Positions 48,326 through 58,164 are shown, numbered from the stretch's first letter. The stretch: DNA of 64,000 nt from Streptococcaceae bacterium (GCA_031285775.1 JAITVN010000066.1:1-64000), one strand, 5' to 3'. Notes: a model not told the origin generated them from the sequence alone. Translations and numbers: made by a program.

Positions 48326-49621
48326 TCATTTCCACTGCACAGGTGCAGAATTTGTTTTTGTTGTCGTTTCTGGCTTGGCAGGCTCTACCGCATAACCGTC
48401 CTCGATGATAATCTCGCATTCATCTCCAGTAGAAACCCGCGTCGCAATCGCCTGAAGATTCTCTGCCTCCAACCACTTGCCGAATTCCTGCAAAGTTTCT
48501 AAATCCATTTGTTCCAATTTATCAATCAAGATAAAACCGCATTCTGGCTTAAGCTTTCTCACGATCGCTGTTGCAACTTTCAGTTGTTCAGAACCAGACA
48601 TATTATCCCAGCGTTGCCCTTTATAGAGCAATTCGCCAGCTTCAACCGTCAAGCCGGATAGCGGCAAATCTGCACTGTTTAGCAGGCTCTGCTTTTCACT
48701 GCGGACATCATCAATTTTGGATGAAAGCTCTGAATACTGATTCTGATATTCCTGCGCATCCGTTTCCGCTTTATCTTTATCAAGATTAGCCCGCACTTTC
48801 CGATTAATTTCTTCAATCCCAGCAATATTGTCTTCAAGCGCCTCGGTTGATTCATCATGCAAATCTATGGCACTCGTCTGAGCGATTTTAAGGTCGCCTG
48901 ACGTTGCTTTATGCTTTTGAGTAAGATTGTTCAGTTGAGCAGTTAAACGCTCAATTTCAGCCGTCTCTGTGTCAAATTGATACTGAATATTGGACAGTTG
49001 TTCCCGCTTACGCTGGTTTTCTCCATTTTTCGCAAGAATCGTCTGTTGCTGCTGAATCAGTTCAGAAGCACTGACAAGCTCTTTTGGCGCGTCTGGATAA
49101 TAAGTCTGCTCATCTGCAAACTTTTTCTTCTGATCCGCAATCTGGCCAATCGCACGACGTTGGTTATAAAGCTCCGACTCATCTTTTTCAAGTTTCGCCA
49201 GCTGTTCACCAACACCGATGATTTGCAGGAGCGTATTCGCCTTGTCTCTACTGGACGCTTCCATAAACTTCGGCAAGTCAATAGCCAACTCTTCCACAAA
49301 AGCGTCTAGAAGCTTCTGACCTGCTTTGTTGCCGTTCGGGTCAATGACCTTCAAATCTGAATTCTTGCCCTCACGCCTTACCTCAAGGCCGTTGCTCATG
49401 ACAATTTTCAGATTTGGCGGAGTGACCGAACCTTCGCGCTGCGGATTACTAGGCCGATACTTCGCGCCGCCTAAAGCCCAAGCAATTGAGTCCAGCACTG
49501 AGGTCTTACCCTGATTATTTCGGCCGCCGATGACCGTTAAGCCGTTTTCTGTCGGCTCAATCTTGACCGCTTTTACACGCTTGACATTTTCAATCTCAAG
49601 CTTATTGATTTTTAGTGACAT
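48326..49621 (-). CDS. Compact Rad50/SMC-like ATPase
   Basis: ENGLTVIGGRNNQGKTSVLDSIAWALGG Walker A, coiled-coil arms, LSGSEQ-like MSGSEQLKVATAI signature, GFILIDKLEQMD Walker B. Confidence 0.85.
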   Translation of the reverse strand: MSLKINKLEIENVKRVKAVKIEPTENGLTVIGGRNNQGKTSVLDSIAWALGGAKYRPSNPQREGSVTPPNLKIVMSNGLEVRREGKNSDLKVIDPNGNKAGQKLLDAFVEELAIDLPKFMEASSRDKANTLLQIIGVGEQLAKLEKDESELYNQRRAIGQIADQKKKFADEQTYYPDAPKELVSASELIQQQQTILAKNGENQRKREQLSNIQYQFDTETAEIERLTAQLNNLTQKHKATSGDLKIAQTSAIDLHDESTEALEDNIAGIEEINRKVRANLDKDKAETDAQEYQNQYSELSSKIDDVRSEKQSLLNSADLPLSGLTVEAGELLYKGQRWDNMSGSEQLKVATAIVRKLKPECGFILIDKLEQMDLETLQEFGKWLEAENLQAIATRVSTGDECEIIIEDGYAVEPAKPETTTKTNSAPVQWK

Positions 49622-49656
49622 TATGCTATAATCTCCTTGTATAGATTAATGATTGC

Positions 49657-49791
49657 TCAGCGTGCCTGCTGAGCATTTTGCTTTCCAACGTTTCGGATTA
49701 TCTCCGTGAACGCTGCAAATCCTTCGCTTGTTTCAAAGTGAAACTTGATGCCGCGCCATTCAATCGTGAATGCATCCCAATCATTAAACAT
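49657..49791 (-). CDS. Small hypothetical phage protein
   Basis: MFNDWDAFTIEWRGIKFHFETSEGFAAFTEIIRNVGKQNAQQAR (internal start preferred). Confidence 0.5.
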   Translation of the reverse strand: MFNDWDAFTIEWRGIKFHFETSEGFAAFTEIIRNVGKQNAQQAR

Positions 49792-49960
49792 GGCGTGCCT
49801 CTTTCCATGGGATAAGCCAATCATCAAGATATTCAGCAAAAGAGCGGCTATCATTTGTTATACGAACTTTTATATGCCCATACTCATCGCTGTATTCATC
49901 CAATCGTGAAATTGAATCTTCACGTCTTTGCATTGGATTATGCTCAAGTGCTTCATTCAT
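49784..49960 (-). CDS. Small hypothetical phage protein (58 aa)
   Basis: Own translation MNEALEHNPMQRREDSISRLDEYSDEYGHIKVRITNDSRSFAEYLDDWLIPWKEARHV; overlaps next start. Confidence 0.55.
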   Translation of the reverse strand: MNEALEHNPMQRREDSISRLDEYSDEYGHIKVRITNDSRSFAEYLDDWLIPWKEARHV

Positions 49961-50204
49961 TTTTTACCTTCCATTTTTCCCTTGGGAGTCGCTCCCAATT
50001 TACCGCTAACCATTCAGCCACAGCATCTCTTGGAAACCTCAAATCAGATTTCACATAAACACGTGGGAAATCGGGAAAATTAGCCTCCGAGAACATAAGG
50101 TCAAAATTATCTTTTCCGATTCCAATAAAATCTGCGGCATATTGTCTTTCCATCAGCCCTGGATAGTCTTTGTCATTTGTTCCAAGTTTACGCGCCATTG
50201 CCAC
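49953..50204 (-). CDS. DNA-binding/excisionase-like protein
   Basis: YAADFIGIGKDNFDLMFSEANFPDFPRVYVKSDLRFPRDAVAEWLAVNWERLP (winged-helix Xis/AlpA-like pattern). Confidence 0.6.
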   Translation of the reverse strand: MAMARKLGTNDKDYPGLMERQYAADFIGIGKDNFDLMFSEANFPDFPRVYVKSDLRFPRDAVAEWLAVNWERLPREKWKVKNE

Positions 50205-50209
50205 TCCTT

Positions 50210-50401
50210 CTAGCGGATTTTGAAATCGCCGATAATTTTTGTCAAAACTTGAATAGCTTTCGGAGATTGATTCTGACCACTAAGATATTTTGACAAGTCT
50301 TCTTGCTTAAGACCATAGAGTGTTGCTAGGTCTAACTGCTGAATACCGTTTTCCTCCATGTAAGCAAGAATTTTCTCACGTCCATGATTTGTCTCTGGCA
50401 T
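50210..50401 (-). CDS. Cro/XRE-like HTH regulator
   Basis: MPETNHGREKILAYMEENGIQQLDLATLYGLKQEDLSKYLSGQNQSPKAIQVLTKII; divergent from the repressor. Confidence 0.75.
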   Translation of the reverse strand: MPETNHGREKILAYMEENGIQQLDLATLYGLKQEDLSKYLSGQNQSPKAIQVLTKIIGDFKIR

Positions 50402-50791
50402 AGCTACCTCCTTTCTGTACTGATAGTTACAATTTTCTACTTTTAACCATTTCATACTGTCTTCGCTCACAGTGACCGTTTTTCCGTCTGCCGTACTTCG
50501 CGCATCACCAAGGTACTGTTCTGAAACGGGTATGTAGAATATTTGTATATAAATATAGCTATCTCTTGACTTATTTAGAACAATGTACTACAATCAATGT
50601 ACAAGAAAACATTACCCAGTAGTATTATTAACATTCTTGGCGGAGCGTTTTTCAATACTTCATCAGTTTTCATTTGCTGTAAAACAGCTATATTTATTTA
50701 CAAGAATTATTATAGTATATTATTCTACAGTTGTCAAGTGTTTTGTCGCATATTATTCTATAGTTCTATCTTTGTACGAAAGGACTTTAAA

Positions 50792-51175
50792 ATGGGCATT
50801 TACGATAGAATAAAAGAGCTCGCTGCCAATAAGCGAGTTTCCATAAGAAAAGTTGAGGAGGATCTTGGCTATTCTAACGGGACAATAAGGCGATGGAATA
50901 AATTTCCTCCAACCATAAACAAAGTTCTCAATATTGCAGACTACTTTCATACAACTGATGCCTATCTCTTAGGTAGAGTAGATGATCCCGAGCAATTTGA
51001 TTGGGATTCGACTATCAGGATTAGTAGCCCTACGGAAGAAGACCGCAAGGAATATGCTGATTTCAATCGCATGTTTGAAGGTGTTGAAGCGTACAACGGG
51101 CAACCAATGACTGAGCATGACCGCAAAGTTATTGAAGCAATGGTTAAATCATATATGGAAAACAAGGAGAAATAG
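50792..51175 (+). CDS. CI-type phage repressor (HTH)
   Basis: MGIYDRIKELAANKRVSIRKVEEDLGYSNGTIRRWNKFPPTINKVLNIADYFHTTDAYLLGRV; ATG after GAAAGGAC RBS. Confidence 0.85.
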   Translation: MGIYDRIKELAANKRVSIRKVEEDLGYSNGTIRRWNKFPPTINKVLNIADYFHTTDAYLLGRVDDPEQFDWDSTIRISSPTEEDRKEYADFNRMFEGVEAYNGQPMTEHDRKVIEAMVKSYMENKEK

Positions 51176-51177
51176 CT

Positions 51178-51624
51178 CTGGATTACAAAGAAATTCTCGA
51201 AGAAACAGGGATTATACTGATATTCTCCGAAGTCCCACTAGACAACGGCGGTTATTATTGCCCACAAGCGCTAGAATTTGGTGAGACAGGGTGCATATTC
51301 ATTGATGGAACGCTCTCTCAGTTAGAAATTGAAGTTGTAGTTCTTCACGAAATCGGCCATTTGCTCGAAGGTCAAATCTTAACAAAACTTAGCATTCCTC
51401 AGCTTCATCTAGTCAATGAAGCCAAAGCCAATCATTTTATGCTTGAGCGTTGCGCTAAGGATTTTCTTGGCTATTTTGAGATCATTCCTGAATATATTGA
51501 TGTCCATAATTTTCTGAAAACATACGGACTAAGTAAAAGCTTATATGATATGGCCTATCAAATATTTCATGATTTGCTTGAGCCATATTTTGCAAACAAA
51601 AATCCGCTCGGCCGGGAAGCATAG
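51178..51624 (+). CDS. ImmA/IrrE-family metallopeptidase, apparent CTG start
   Basis: Reading in frame upstream of the ORF-track Met: CTG GAT TAC AAA GAA ATT CTC GAA GAA... with ...VVVLHEIGHLLEG (HEXGH). AAGGAG RBS 8 nt before CTG. Confidence 0.8.
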   Translation: MDYKEILEETGIILIFSEVPLDNGGYYCPQALEFGETGCIFIDGTLSQLEIEVVVLHEIGHLLEGQILTKLSIPQLHLVNEAKANHFMLERCAKDFLGYFEIIPEYIDVHNFLKTYGLSKSLYDMAYQIFHDLLEPYFANKNPLGREA

Positions 51625-51710
51625 AACGGATTTACCAAATAGGCGTAAAGGCACATGTCAGTGCTTTTACTGTACCTATTTTATCATAAAATAGAGAGGT
51701 GGTATAAAAA

Positions 51711-52778
51711 ATGACAAGTTTTAGAAAACTGTCGACAGGTTGGGAATATCGCATCAGCTACAAAGATTCAGGCGGAAATTATCGTCGAAAAGCCGGCAAG
51801 GGATATAGAACAAAGGTCGAAGCCACACAAGCTGCTGCAAAGATGGAAATAGCATTGCTCCACCCTGAAGAATTAGCTAAAGAGATATCTTTAGCAGACT
51901 TCGTTGAACAATGGGCAGAAATATACAAAAAACCACACGTTACGATGCGCACCTGGGCAAAATACGAAACTGAGATTCGCAATGTACGTAAATATTTCGG
52001 AGACCTGCCGATTTCAAAAATAACCAGAATAAAGTATCAGCAGGTTTTCAACGAAATGTCCACCCAATTTGCACAACAAACACTGAAAAATCTTCACCAG
52101 CCTATCAAAAGCGCTGTCAAGGTAGCCATTCGCGATCATGTACTAAAAGAGGACTTCACTGATGGCGCTGTTATAAAATCGTCGGTTGATTCAATGCCAG
52201 TAAGTCACAAATTTTTAGAGCAAGACGAATATTTGCACGTTATAGAAGCCACAGAGTGTCGCTTAGAGACGCCTAGTTACTTCTTGATATATTTTATCTC
52301 TGTCACTGGAATGCGCTTCGCTGAGGCGCTGGGAGTGACGTGGGATGATATAGATTTCAATAGTAAAGTATTACACGTCAGAAAGTCGTGGGACTGGCAA
52401 TTCACACATGATTTTAAACCAACTAAAAACAAAAGTTCAGTCCGCGACATCCCTTTATCAGACAAAACTTGTAAGTTGCTGCTCGAGTATCAAAGCAACT
52501 CTTGGAAAAATGACAAGACAAACAGGGTTGCAGTTGAGGTTTCAAGCAATGGGGCAAACAAAGTTCTCCGTAAACTCGTTGGTCGCCAGGTTCATCTCCA
52601 TTCTCTCAGACATACCTATGCAAGCTATCTCATAGCGCAAGGGGTTGACCTGATGTCCATTTCTAGAGTTTTAGGTCATAAAGACCTGACAATCACCCTA
52701 GAAGTTTATGCGCATCAACTCGACTCATTAAAAGAAAAAAGCCACGATGAAGTTCGAAATATTTTCAATAAAATTTAA
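51711..52778 (+). CDS. int: Tyrosine-type phage integrase
   Basis: VTGMRFAEALGVTWDDIDF, LHSLRHTYASYLIAQGVDLMSISRVLGHKDLTITLEVYAH. Confidence 0.95.
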   Translation: MTSFRKLSTGWEYRISYKDSGGNYRRKAGKGYRTKVEATQAAAKMEIALLHPEELAKEISLADFVEQWAEIYKKPHVTMRTWAKYETEIRNVRKYFGDLPISKITRIKYQQVFNEMSTQFAQQTLKNLHQPIKSAVKVAIRDHVLKEDFTDGAVIKSSVDSMPVSHKFLEQDEYLHVIEATECRLETPSYFLIYFISVTGMRFAEALGVTWDDIDFNSKVLHVRKSWDWQFTHDFKPTKNKSSVRDIPLSDKTCKLLLEYQSNSWKNDKTNRVAVEVSSNGANKVLRKLVGRQVHLHSLRHTYASYLIAQGVDLMSISRVLGHKDLTITLEVYAHQLDSLKEKSHDEVRNIFNKI

Positions 52779-52814
52779 AACGGCATTTCCAATTTAGCCG
52801 TTTTTTATATTCTA

Positions 52815-52836
52815 TCCGCTCCAAATCCGCTCCAAA
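52815..52836. repeat. Tandem 11-bp direct repeat TCCGCTCCAAA x2 (putative integrase arm sites)
   Basis: Perfect tandem copies; matches 13886-13907. Confidence 0.65.
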
Positions 52837-52933
52837 TTATTTTGTTTTCTATAGTTTTCTATAGCTTTCAAAAAATAAAAACCCTTTAAAATCAAGGGTT
52901 TCAAGACTTTGGAAAACTATAGAAAACATATAA

Positions 52934-52947
52934 AATGATCCGGGCGA
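52934..52947. repeat. attR core
   Basis: aatgatccgggcga overlapping tRNA-Arg 3' end. Confidence 0.85.
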
Positions 52948-53009
52948 GGTTCGAACTCGCGACAACTCGCTTAGAAGGCGAGTGCTCTATCCAGCTGAGC
53001 TACCGGACC
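52936..53009 (-). tRNA. tRNA-Arg (anticodon TCT)
   Basis: GGTCCGGTAGCTCAGCTGGATAGAGCACTCGCCTTCTAAGCGAGTTGTCGCGAGTTCGAACCTCGCCCGGATCA folds as a cloverleaf. Confidence 0.95.
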
Positions 53010-53042
53010 GATATAAAGGAGCATCGCTCCTATGTACTGTAC

Positions 53043-54365
53043 TTACTGACTTGAACTGGAAGAACTTTCTGTCGAACTATCTTCTGAACCGCCTTCCACT
53101 TGAACTGCATCTCCTTTGGTTGAAACATAACTGCCAGCATTTTTCGCAGTAATTTTGACGAGGTCTCCGCTAGGATCCACGCCTTGAACTGTCTGTTTAC
53201 CATCTTCAGTAATCGTGACTGAGGGGAGAAAATAGCTGTCGGGTTCGTAACCGATGAGACTTTCATAGGTTACAACATCTGAATTTAACGCGTCAATTGT
53301 CGGCTGGCCAACAGACTTCCGCATCAGATTCTGCATAGCTAACAGTGTCTGCTCAGCCATTAACTGATAGGAACCGCTGTCTGATGGATTTGTATAAGGC
53401 AATCCCTGGAACTGAACGGATACGATCTTTTTAAAACAGCTTCTGTATGCAAGTAAAGACTGCAGATTACTTGTATTTACCTGAATGTTTGTCTTAATAT
53501 CAGCGCTCGCATCATTCAAAAATTTCTGATATTGACTGATATTGTTCATATTCAGCATTTTTTTCATCAATGCGGCAATAACTTCACGCTGATGCGCAAT
53601 TCTGCCATAATCGCCGTTTGATAAAGTATGGCGGTCACGTGCAAAAACCAAGGCTTGTTCACCATTAATTGTCTGTACAACGCCCTCTCCTTTGTATTCG
53701 ACGTAGGCAGTGGCTGGATCGGTATCAGAGATATAAAGCGTTCCGCTGGGCACTTCCTCCCCAGTAGGCAATGTAATCATATCCCCAGAAGATGTACCCT
53801 GAAGGGCGTCAATTCCTTGAGAATCATTTATAACATCTATTCCGCCGACGTCGTTTACAAGGTTGACTAAGCCGTTAAAGTTGATAGCAACGAAATTGTT
53901 CAGATTGATGCCGACCTGATCCGCCATCGTATTCAACGACCAGCTGGCTGCGCCTGTCATGCCATTGGCGTTATAGCCGAATGGATATGCAGCATTGAGT
54001 TTTTGAGTAGAAGTAACCTCACCGCTTTCGTTCAAAATATTCGTCATGGTGTCGCGCTCCAGCGAAACCATCGTAGAAGTATTGGTTTTAGGGTTTAGCG
54101 TCAGGACGATGTTTGTATCGGCATTTCCTGCCCAGGAATCGTTGCCGCCTCGACTGACATCCCCAGTATCTACTCCCATCAGCAGAATTGTCAGAGGCTC
54201 TGTTGCTTTAAGCGTCTCAGCTCCTGCTTTTCCTACACTGGTGTAGGTCTTTCCTAGCGTCGTCTTCGTCGTTCCCCAAATCGTGGCAGCATATGCAAAA
54301 ATGGTTCCCGCCGAGAGTGCCAGCAATGCAAAAAGCATGAGTAAAGTTTTTTGCCAAAGTTTCAT
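53043..54365 (-). CDS. LytR-CpsA-Psr (LCP) family cell-wall ligase/regulator
   Basis: ILLMGVDTGDVSRGG...GNADTNIVLTLNPKTNTSTMVSLERDT...GGIDVINDSQGI...VFARDRHTLSNGDYGRIAHQREVI. Confidence 0.9.
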   Translation of the reverse strand: MKLWQKTLLMLFALLALSAGTIFAYAATIWGTTKTTLGKTYTSVGKAGAETLKATEPLTILLMGVDTGDVSRGGNDSWAGNADTNIVLTLNPKTNTSTMVSLERDTMTNILNESGEVTSTQKLNAAYPFGYNANGMTGAASWSLNTMADQVGINLNNFVAINFNGLVNLVNDVGGIDVINDSQGIDALQGTSSGDMITLPTGEEVPSGTLYISDTDPATAYVEYKGEGVVQTINGEQALVFARDRHTLSNGDYGRIAHQREVIAALMKKMLNMNNISQYQKFLNDASADIKTNIQVNTSNLQSLLAYRSCFKKIVSVQFQGLPYTNPSDSGSYQLMAEQTLLAMQNLMRKSVGQPTIDALNSDVVTYESLIGYEPDSYFLPSVTITEDGKQTVQGVDPSGDLVKITAKNAGSYVSTKGDAVQVEGGSEDSSTESSSSSSQ

Positions 54366-54494
54366 CTGTTTATTATCTCAAAACTTTTGCTTCTAAGCAA
54401 GCGAAAATTACCGTTTGTTGAGAAAGTGGCCAGAAATTGAACAAATCGGCTGATCTTTACAGTTTTTTCTGGACAATTCTCCAAATTTGTCTTT

Positions 54495-55148
54495 TTAAAG
54501 CTCGATCAATTCACCAGATTGGAGGTAAACCACCCATTCACATACATTTTTGGCAAAATCGCCGATTCGCTCAAGGTGCATCAGTGTCATCAGATAATCT
54601 TTGCCCATCTCAACGCTGTCGTAATTCTCCTGCATAAAGGCCAGGACAGATTTCTGAATGTCGTCGTCCATCTTGTCAATTTCTTTGTCAAGTTTGGCGA
54701 TTTCACGTGCACGCTTATCATCACGCTGGATGTAGGCATTGAGGGAAGCGTCTAAAATAATTTTGACTTTTTCGCCCAGTTTACTGATATCAGATTCCAC
54801 GCCAATCAGCGGCTCGTCAGTAGAGATGTTTTGCAGCGCTCGTGCAATTCCAACCGCATGGTCACCGACACGCTCCAAATCGCTTGAGGCTTTCAGTACA
54901 GTAATGATCGTACGCAAATCGCTTGATACAGGCTGCTGAAGGGCAATCATCTCAAAAGACTTGATTTCCAGCTTGACTTCAAGCGCATTGATTTCCTGAT
55001 CGCCTTCAATGACTTCTTCTGCAAGGTCATGATCGCGGCTGACAAAAGCGCGCACAGCCTTGTTGAGTTGGGCCGAAACCTGCGTTCCCATGGCGTAAAA
55101 CTGGTTGTGGAGTTTATTCAACTCTTCGTCAAACTGTGTTCTTAACAT
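54495..55148 (-). CDS. phoU: Phosphate transport regulator PhoU
   Basis: MLRTQFDEELNKLHNQFYAMGTQVSAQLNKAVRAF...SSDLERVGDHAVGIAR. Confidence 0.93.
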   Translation of the reverse strand: MLRTQFDEELNKLHNQFYAMGTQVSAQLNKAVRAFVSRDHDLAEEVIEGDQEINALEVKLEIKSFEMIALQQPVSSDLRTIITVLKASSDLERVGDHAVGIARALQNISTDEPLIGVESDISKLGEKVKIILDASLNAYIQRDDKRAREIAKLDKEIDKMDDDIQKSVLAFMQENYDSVEMGKDYLMTLMHLERIGDFAKNVCEWVVYLQSGELIEL

Positions 55149-55190
55149 TTTATTTTCCTCTCGGATTACATTTTTATTTTTGTTGTAAAA

Positions 55191-55949
55191 CTAGCCGAAT
55201 TTCCCAGCTACATAGTCCTCAGTTTCTTGTTTCTGAGGGGTTAAGAAAATGGACTTGGTGTCATTATACTCAATCAAATCCCCATTGAGCATGAAAGCAG
55301 TTCTGTCTGATATTCGCGATGCCTGCTGCATATTATGCGTCACAATTAGCAGAGTATAGTTTTTCTTCAGCTCTAAAAGTGTTTCCTCCACGCGCCCGCT
55401 GGAAATGGGATCCAGTGCCGAAGTCGGCTCATCCAATAAGATGATGGCTGGTTTCACCGCTAAAACCCTCGCAATGCAGACACGCTGCTGCTGCCCTCCA
55501 GACAAGCCTAATGCAGAGCTGTGCAGCTTATCCTTAACCTCGTCCCAGATATTGGCCGCTTTGAGCGAAGTCTCGACCGCCTCGTCCAGTACTGCCTTAT
55601 CTCGCTCGCCCTTGAGACGCAGACCATAAACGACATTTTCGTAAATTGAAAATGGAAAGGGATTCGGCTGCTGAAAGACCATGCCAATTTCTTTACGAAG
55701 CTCGACGGTATCGACTTTCGGGCTGTAAATGTTTTCGCCCTTGTACATAATAGAGCCGGTAATTGTAACTGTTTCAATCAGGTCGTTCATGCGATTGATG
55801 GAGCGCAGCAAGGTTGACTTTCCGCAGCCGGACGGGCCGATCAGGGCAGTAATTTCATTTGGATAAAAATCCATTGTGATATGGTTGAGGGCTTGCTTTT
55901 TCGAGTAAAAAAGGTCTAAATCTCTGATTTGTAAAATTGCTTCTGTCAT
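55191..55949 (-). CDS. pstB: Phosphate ABC transporter ATPase PstB
   Basis: [25 protein letters not shown]...[36 protein letters not shown]. Confidence 0.95.
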   Translation of the reverse strand: MTEAILQIRDLDLFYSKKQALNHITMDFYPNEITALIGPSGCGKSTLLRSINRMNDLIETVTITGSIMYKGENIYSPKVDTVELRKEIGMVFQQPNPFPFSIYENVVYGLRLKGERDKAVLDEAVETSLKAANIWDEVKDKLHSSALGLSGGQQQRVCIARVLAVKPAIILLDEPTSALDPISSGRVEETLLELKKNYTLLIVTHNMQQASRISDRTAFMLNGDLIEYNDTKSIFLTPQKQETEDYVAGKFG

Positions 55950-56078
55950 TCTTTCTCCCAAATTGAGTCTGGTAGGCCTACTGCTAAAGAGGCAGATGAA
56001 TTGAAAGCCTGCCTAAGGGGCAAAGCCTCAAACTCTGTGCTTCTACGCTTCAAATGAGGCGGCCAAACATCTTGTTTC

Positions 56079-56882
56079 TTAGCCAAAGTGTCCAGAAACA
56101 TAATCTTCCGTTGATTTCAGCGAAGGATTTGTGAAAATCTTCAAAGTATCGTCATATTCAATCAAATCGCCAGAGTAGAAAAAGGCAGTGTAATCGCTGA
56201 CGCGAGAGGCCTGCTGCATATTATGCGTCACGATGATGATGGTATAATTCTTTTTCAGCTCCGTCATGGTTTCTTCAATCTGCATAGTAGAGATAGGATC
56301 CAAAGCAGAGGCTGGCTCATCCATCAAGAGTACGTCTGGTGTGACAGAGATTGCACGGGCAATGCAGAGTCGCTGAGCCTGGCCGCCAGATAAGGCGAGG
56401 GCAGATTTATTAAGATTGTCTTTAACCTGATCCCAGAGTGCCGCTTGTTTGAGAGCGGTTTCAACAATTTCGTCCAGCTTCTTCTTATCTTTAATGCCTT
56501 CACGTCGGTGAATGAATGCGATATTTTCATAAATCGATTTGGCAAAAGGATTTGGCCGCTGAAAAACCATGCCGATTTGTTTGCGGACTTCGTAGACGTT
56601 GACTTTCCTTTGGTTGATGTCAACATCTTCATACATAATTTTTCCAGTCACTTTGGCGCCGTCAATGGTGTCATTCATGCGATTGAGTGCACGCAGATAG
56701 GTTGATTTTCCGGAGCCGGAAGGGCCGATTAACGCCGTGATGCGGTTCACAGGAAACTGCATGGTCACACCGTGAATGGCCTCCTTGTCGCCATTGTAAA
56801 AGACACGTAAATCTTCAGTATGCAGAACGATGTTGTTCTCAAATTTTTTTATCTGACGTTGGTTCCAGTCGTATGTTGCCAT
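56079..56882 (-). CDS. pstB: Phosphate ABC transporter ATPase PstB (second copy)
   Basis: [41 protein letters not shown]... Confidence 0.95.
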   Translation of the reverse strand: MATYDWNQRQIKKFENNIVLHTEDLRVFYNGDKEAIHGVTMQFPVNRITALIGPSGSGKSTYLRALNRMNDTIDGAKVTGKIMYEDVDINQRKVNVYEVRKQIGMVFQRPNPFAKSIYENIAFIHRREGIKDKKKLDEIVETALKQAALWDQVKDNLNKSALALSGGQAQRLCIARAISVTPDVLLMDEPASALDPISTMQIEETMTELKKNYTIIIVTHNMQQASRVSDYTAFFYSGDLIEYDDTLKIFTNPSLKSTEDYVSGHFG

Positions 56883-57279
56883 AATGTTCCTTTTTCTTAT
56901 TTCGCTGCCGCGGGCTGGCCGCTGTTGCGGAGGTCGCCTTCGCCGACGCTGTCGACACTTCGTGGTTTGGAAATACTTCTGCTAGTGAGTGCTCGGGGGC
57001 CTATCTCCACAAGCTCTAATCGTCATTTAGTCTCCTTCGGAGCCGTCATGCCGCTAAGATCTTGTATGTCGAGGATGCCGCCTGCGCGGAATACTCAGCG
57101 CTGAAGCGCAGGTATTCTCACTAGCAGAAACATTTCCCGGGGTGGGCCGCGCTGCGGTGGTTAGGCTTTGCCCTGACGCAGGCGCTTTGCGCCCAGTTGA
57201 CTGTGTCAACGTTGAAAGATTTGAACGCGCTCGCGGGTTGTCTGCTGTGCAGTTTCGGCTTGCTTCGCTTCGCCATTTT

Positions 57280-58164
57280 TTATGCTGAGGTGAGTCGCTT
57301 ATAGATGGCGCGGCCGATGAAGCGGGCGCCTAAGTTGAATAATAATACAAAGATGATGAGGACGGCACCTGCACCAGCTGAGATTTGCTGTGCAGTGGAG
57401 ATGGTGCCTTCGGTATTGAGTGCCCAGATGTGAACTGCTAATGTTTCTGCTGGCCTAAACAAGCTCAACGGACTGGTCAGCGACATTGGGTTCCAATTGG
57501 CCCAGTTGATCGGCAAATTGGTCTGCCCAGCGGTGTAGATCAATGCTGCGGCTTCGCCGAAGACACGACCTGAAGATAGGATGATGCCTGTGATGATGCC
57601 TGGAACGGCTTCAGGTAGGATGATGCGTGTGGCGGTTTCCCATTTTGATAGGCCGAGGGCGAGGCCGCCTTCTCGTTGCATGGTGGAAATGGCACGCAGG
57701 GATTCTTCGACGTTACGCGTCATGAGCGGCAGATTGAAAACGGTCAGAGCTAAAGCACCTGACAATACGGAGAAGCCAAGCCCGAACTGCAGCACGAAAA
57801 CTAACATACCAAAGAGACCGACGACGATAGATGGCAGTGAGCTGAGAACTTCAATGGCTGAGCGGATGACATTTGTAAGCCAGTGCTTCTGGTTAGCATA
57901 TTCTGACAGGTAGATGCCCGCCCCCAGGGATAAAGGGACGGAGATGATCAGGGTAACGATCAGCAGGTAGATGGAATTAAAGAGCTGAACTGCGATGCCG
58001 CCACCAGTTAGAGGGTTCGATGGACTTGTCAAAAACTTCCAGGAAACGTGCGGCAAGCCTTTGGCCAAGATGTAGATCAGCAGGAAGGCGAGAATTGCGA
58101 TAATAATGCCAGAGAGGACGTAGAGGACGATTGTGGCGATTTTGTCAGTGCGTTTGGCGTTCAT
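57280..58164 (-). CDS. pstA: Phosphate ABC transporter permease PstA
   Basis: Six TM permease; REGGLALGLSKWETATRIILPEAVPGIITGIILSSGRVFGEAAALIYTAG. Confidence 0.93.
   Translation of the reverse strand: MNAKRTDKIATIVLYVLSGIIIAILAFLLIYILAKGLPHVSWKFLTSPSNPLTGGGIAVQLFNSIYLLIVTLIISVPLSLGAGIYLSEYANQKHWLTNVIRSAIEVLSSLPSIVVGLFGMLVFVLQFGLGFSVLSGALALTVFNLPLMTRNVEESLRAISTMQREGGLALGLSKWETATRIILPEAVPGIITGIILSSGRVFGEAAALIYTAGQTNLPINWANWNPMSLTSPLSLFRPAETLAVHIWALNTEGTISTAQQISAGAGAVLIIFVLLFNLGARFIGRAIYKRLTSA

Larger units (their letters stand above)
13836..52947. mobile_element. Complete-looking siphovirus prophage integrated at the 3' end of tRNA-Arg(TCT)
   Basis: 14-bp core aatgatccgggcga at 13836-13849 and 52934-52947 (the latter overlaps the tRNA 3' end). 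Contains integrase, repressor, replication, terminase, portal, capsid, tail, holin and endolysin genes in order. Confidence 0.93.

Noticed and set aside
46736-49621. Common C-terminal '..WK' tails of the DUF669 and Rad50-like proteins as an SSB-tail analogue
   Set aside because: Only two residues are shared; too short to support.
56820-57104. 94-aa plus-strand ORF in the pst gap
   Set aside because: Antisense to the pstB start and the structured gap; no domain-like features.
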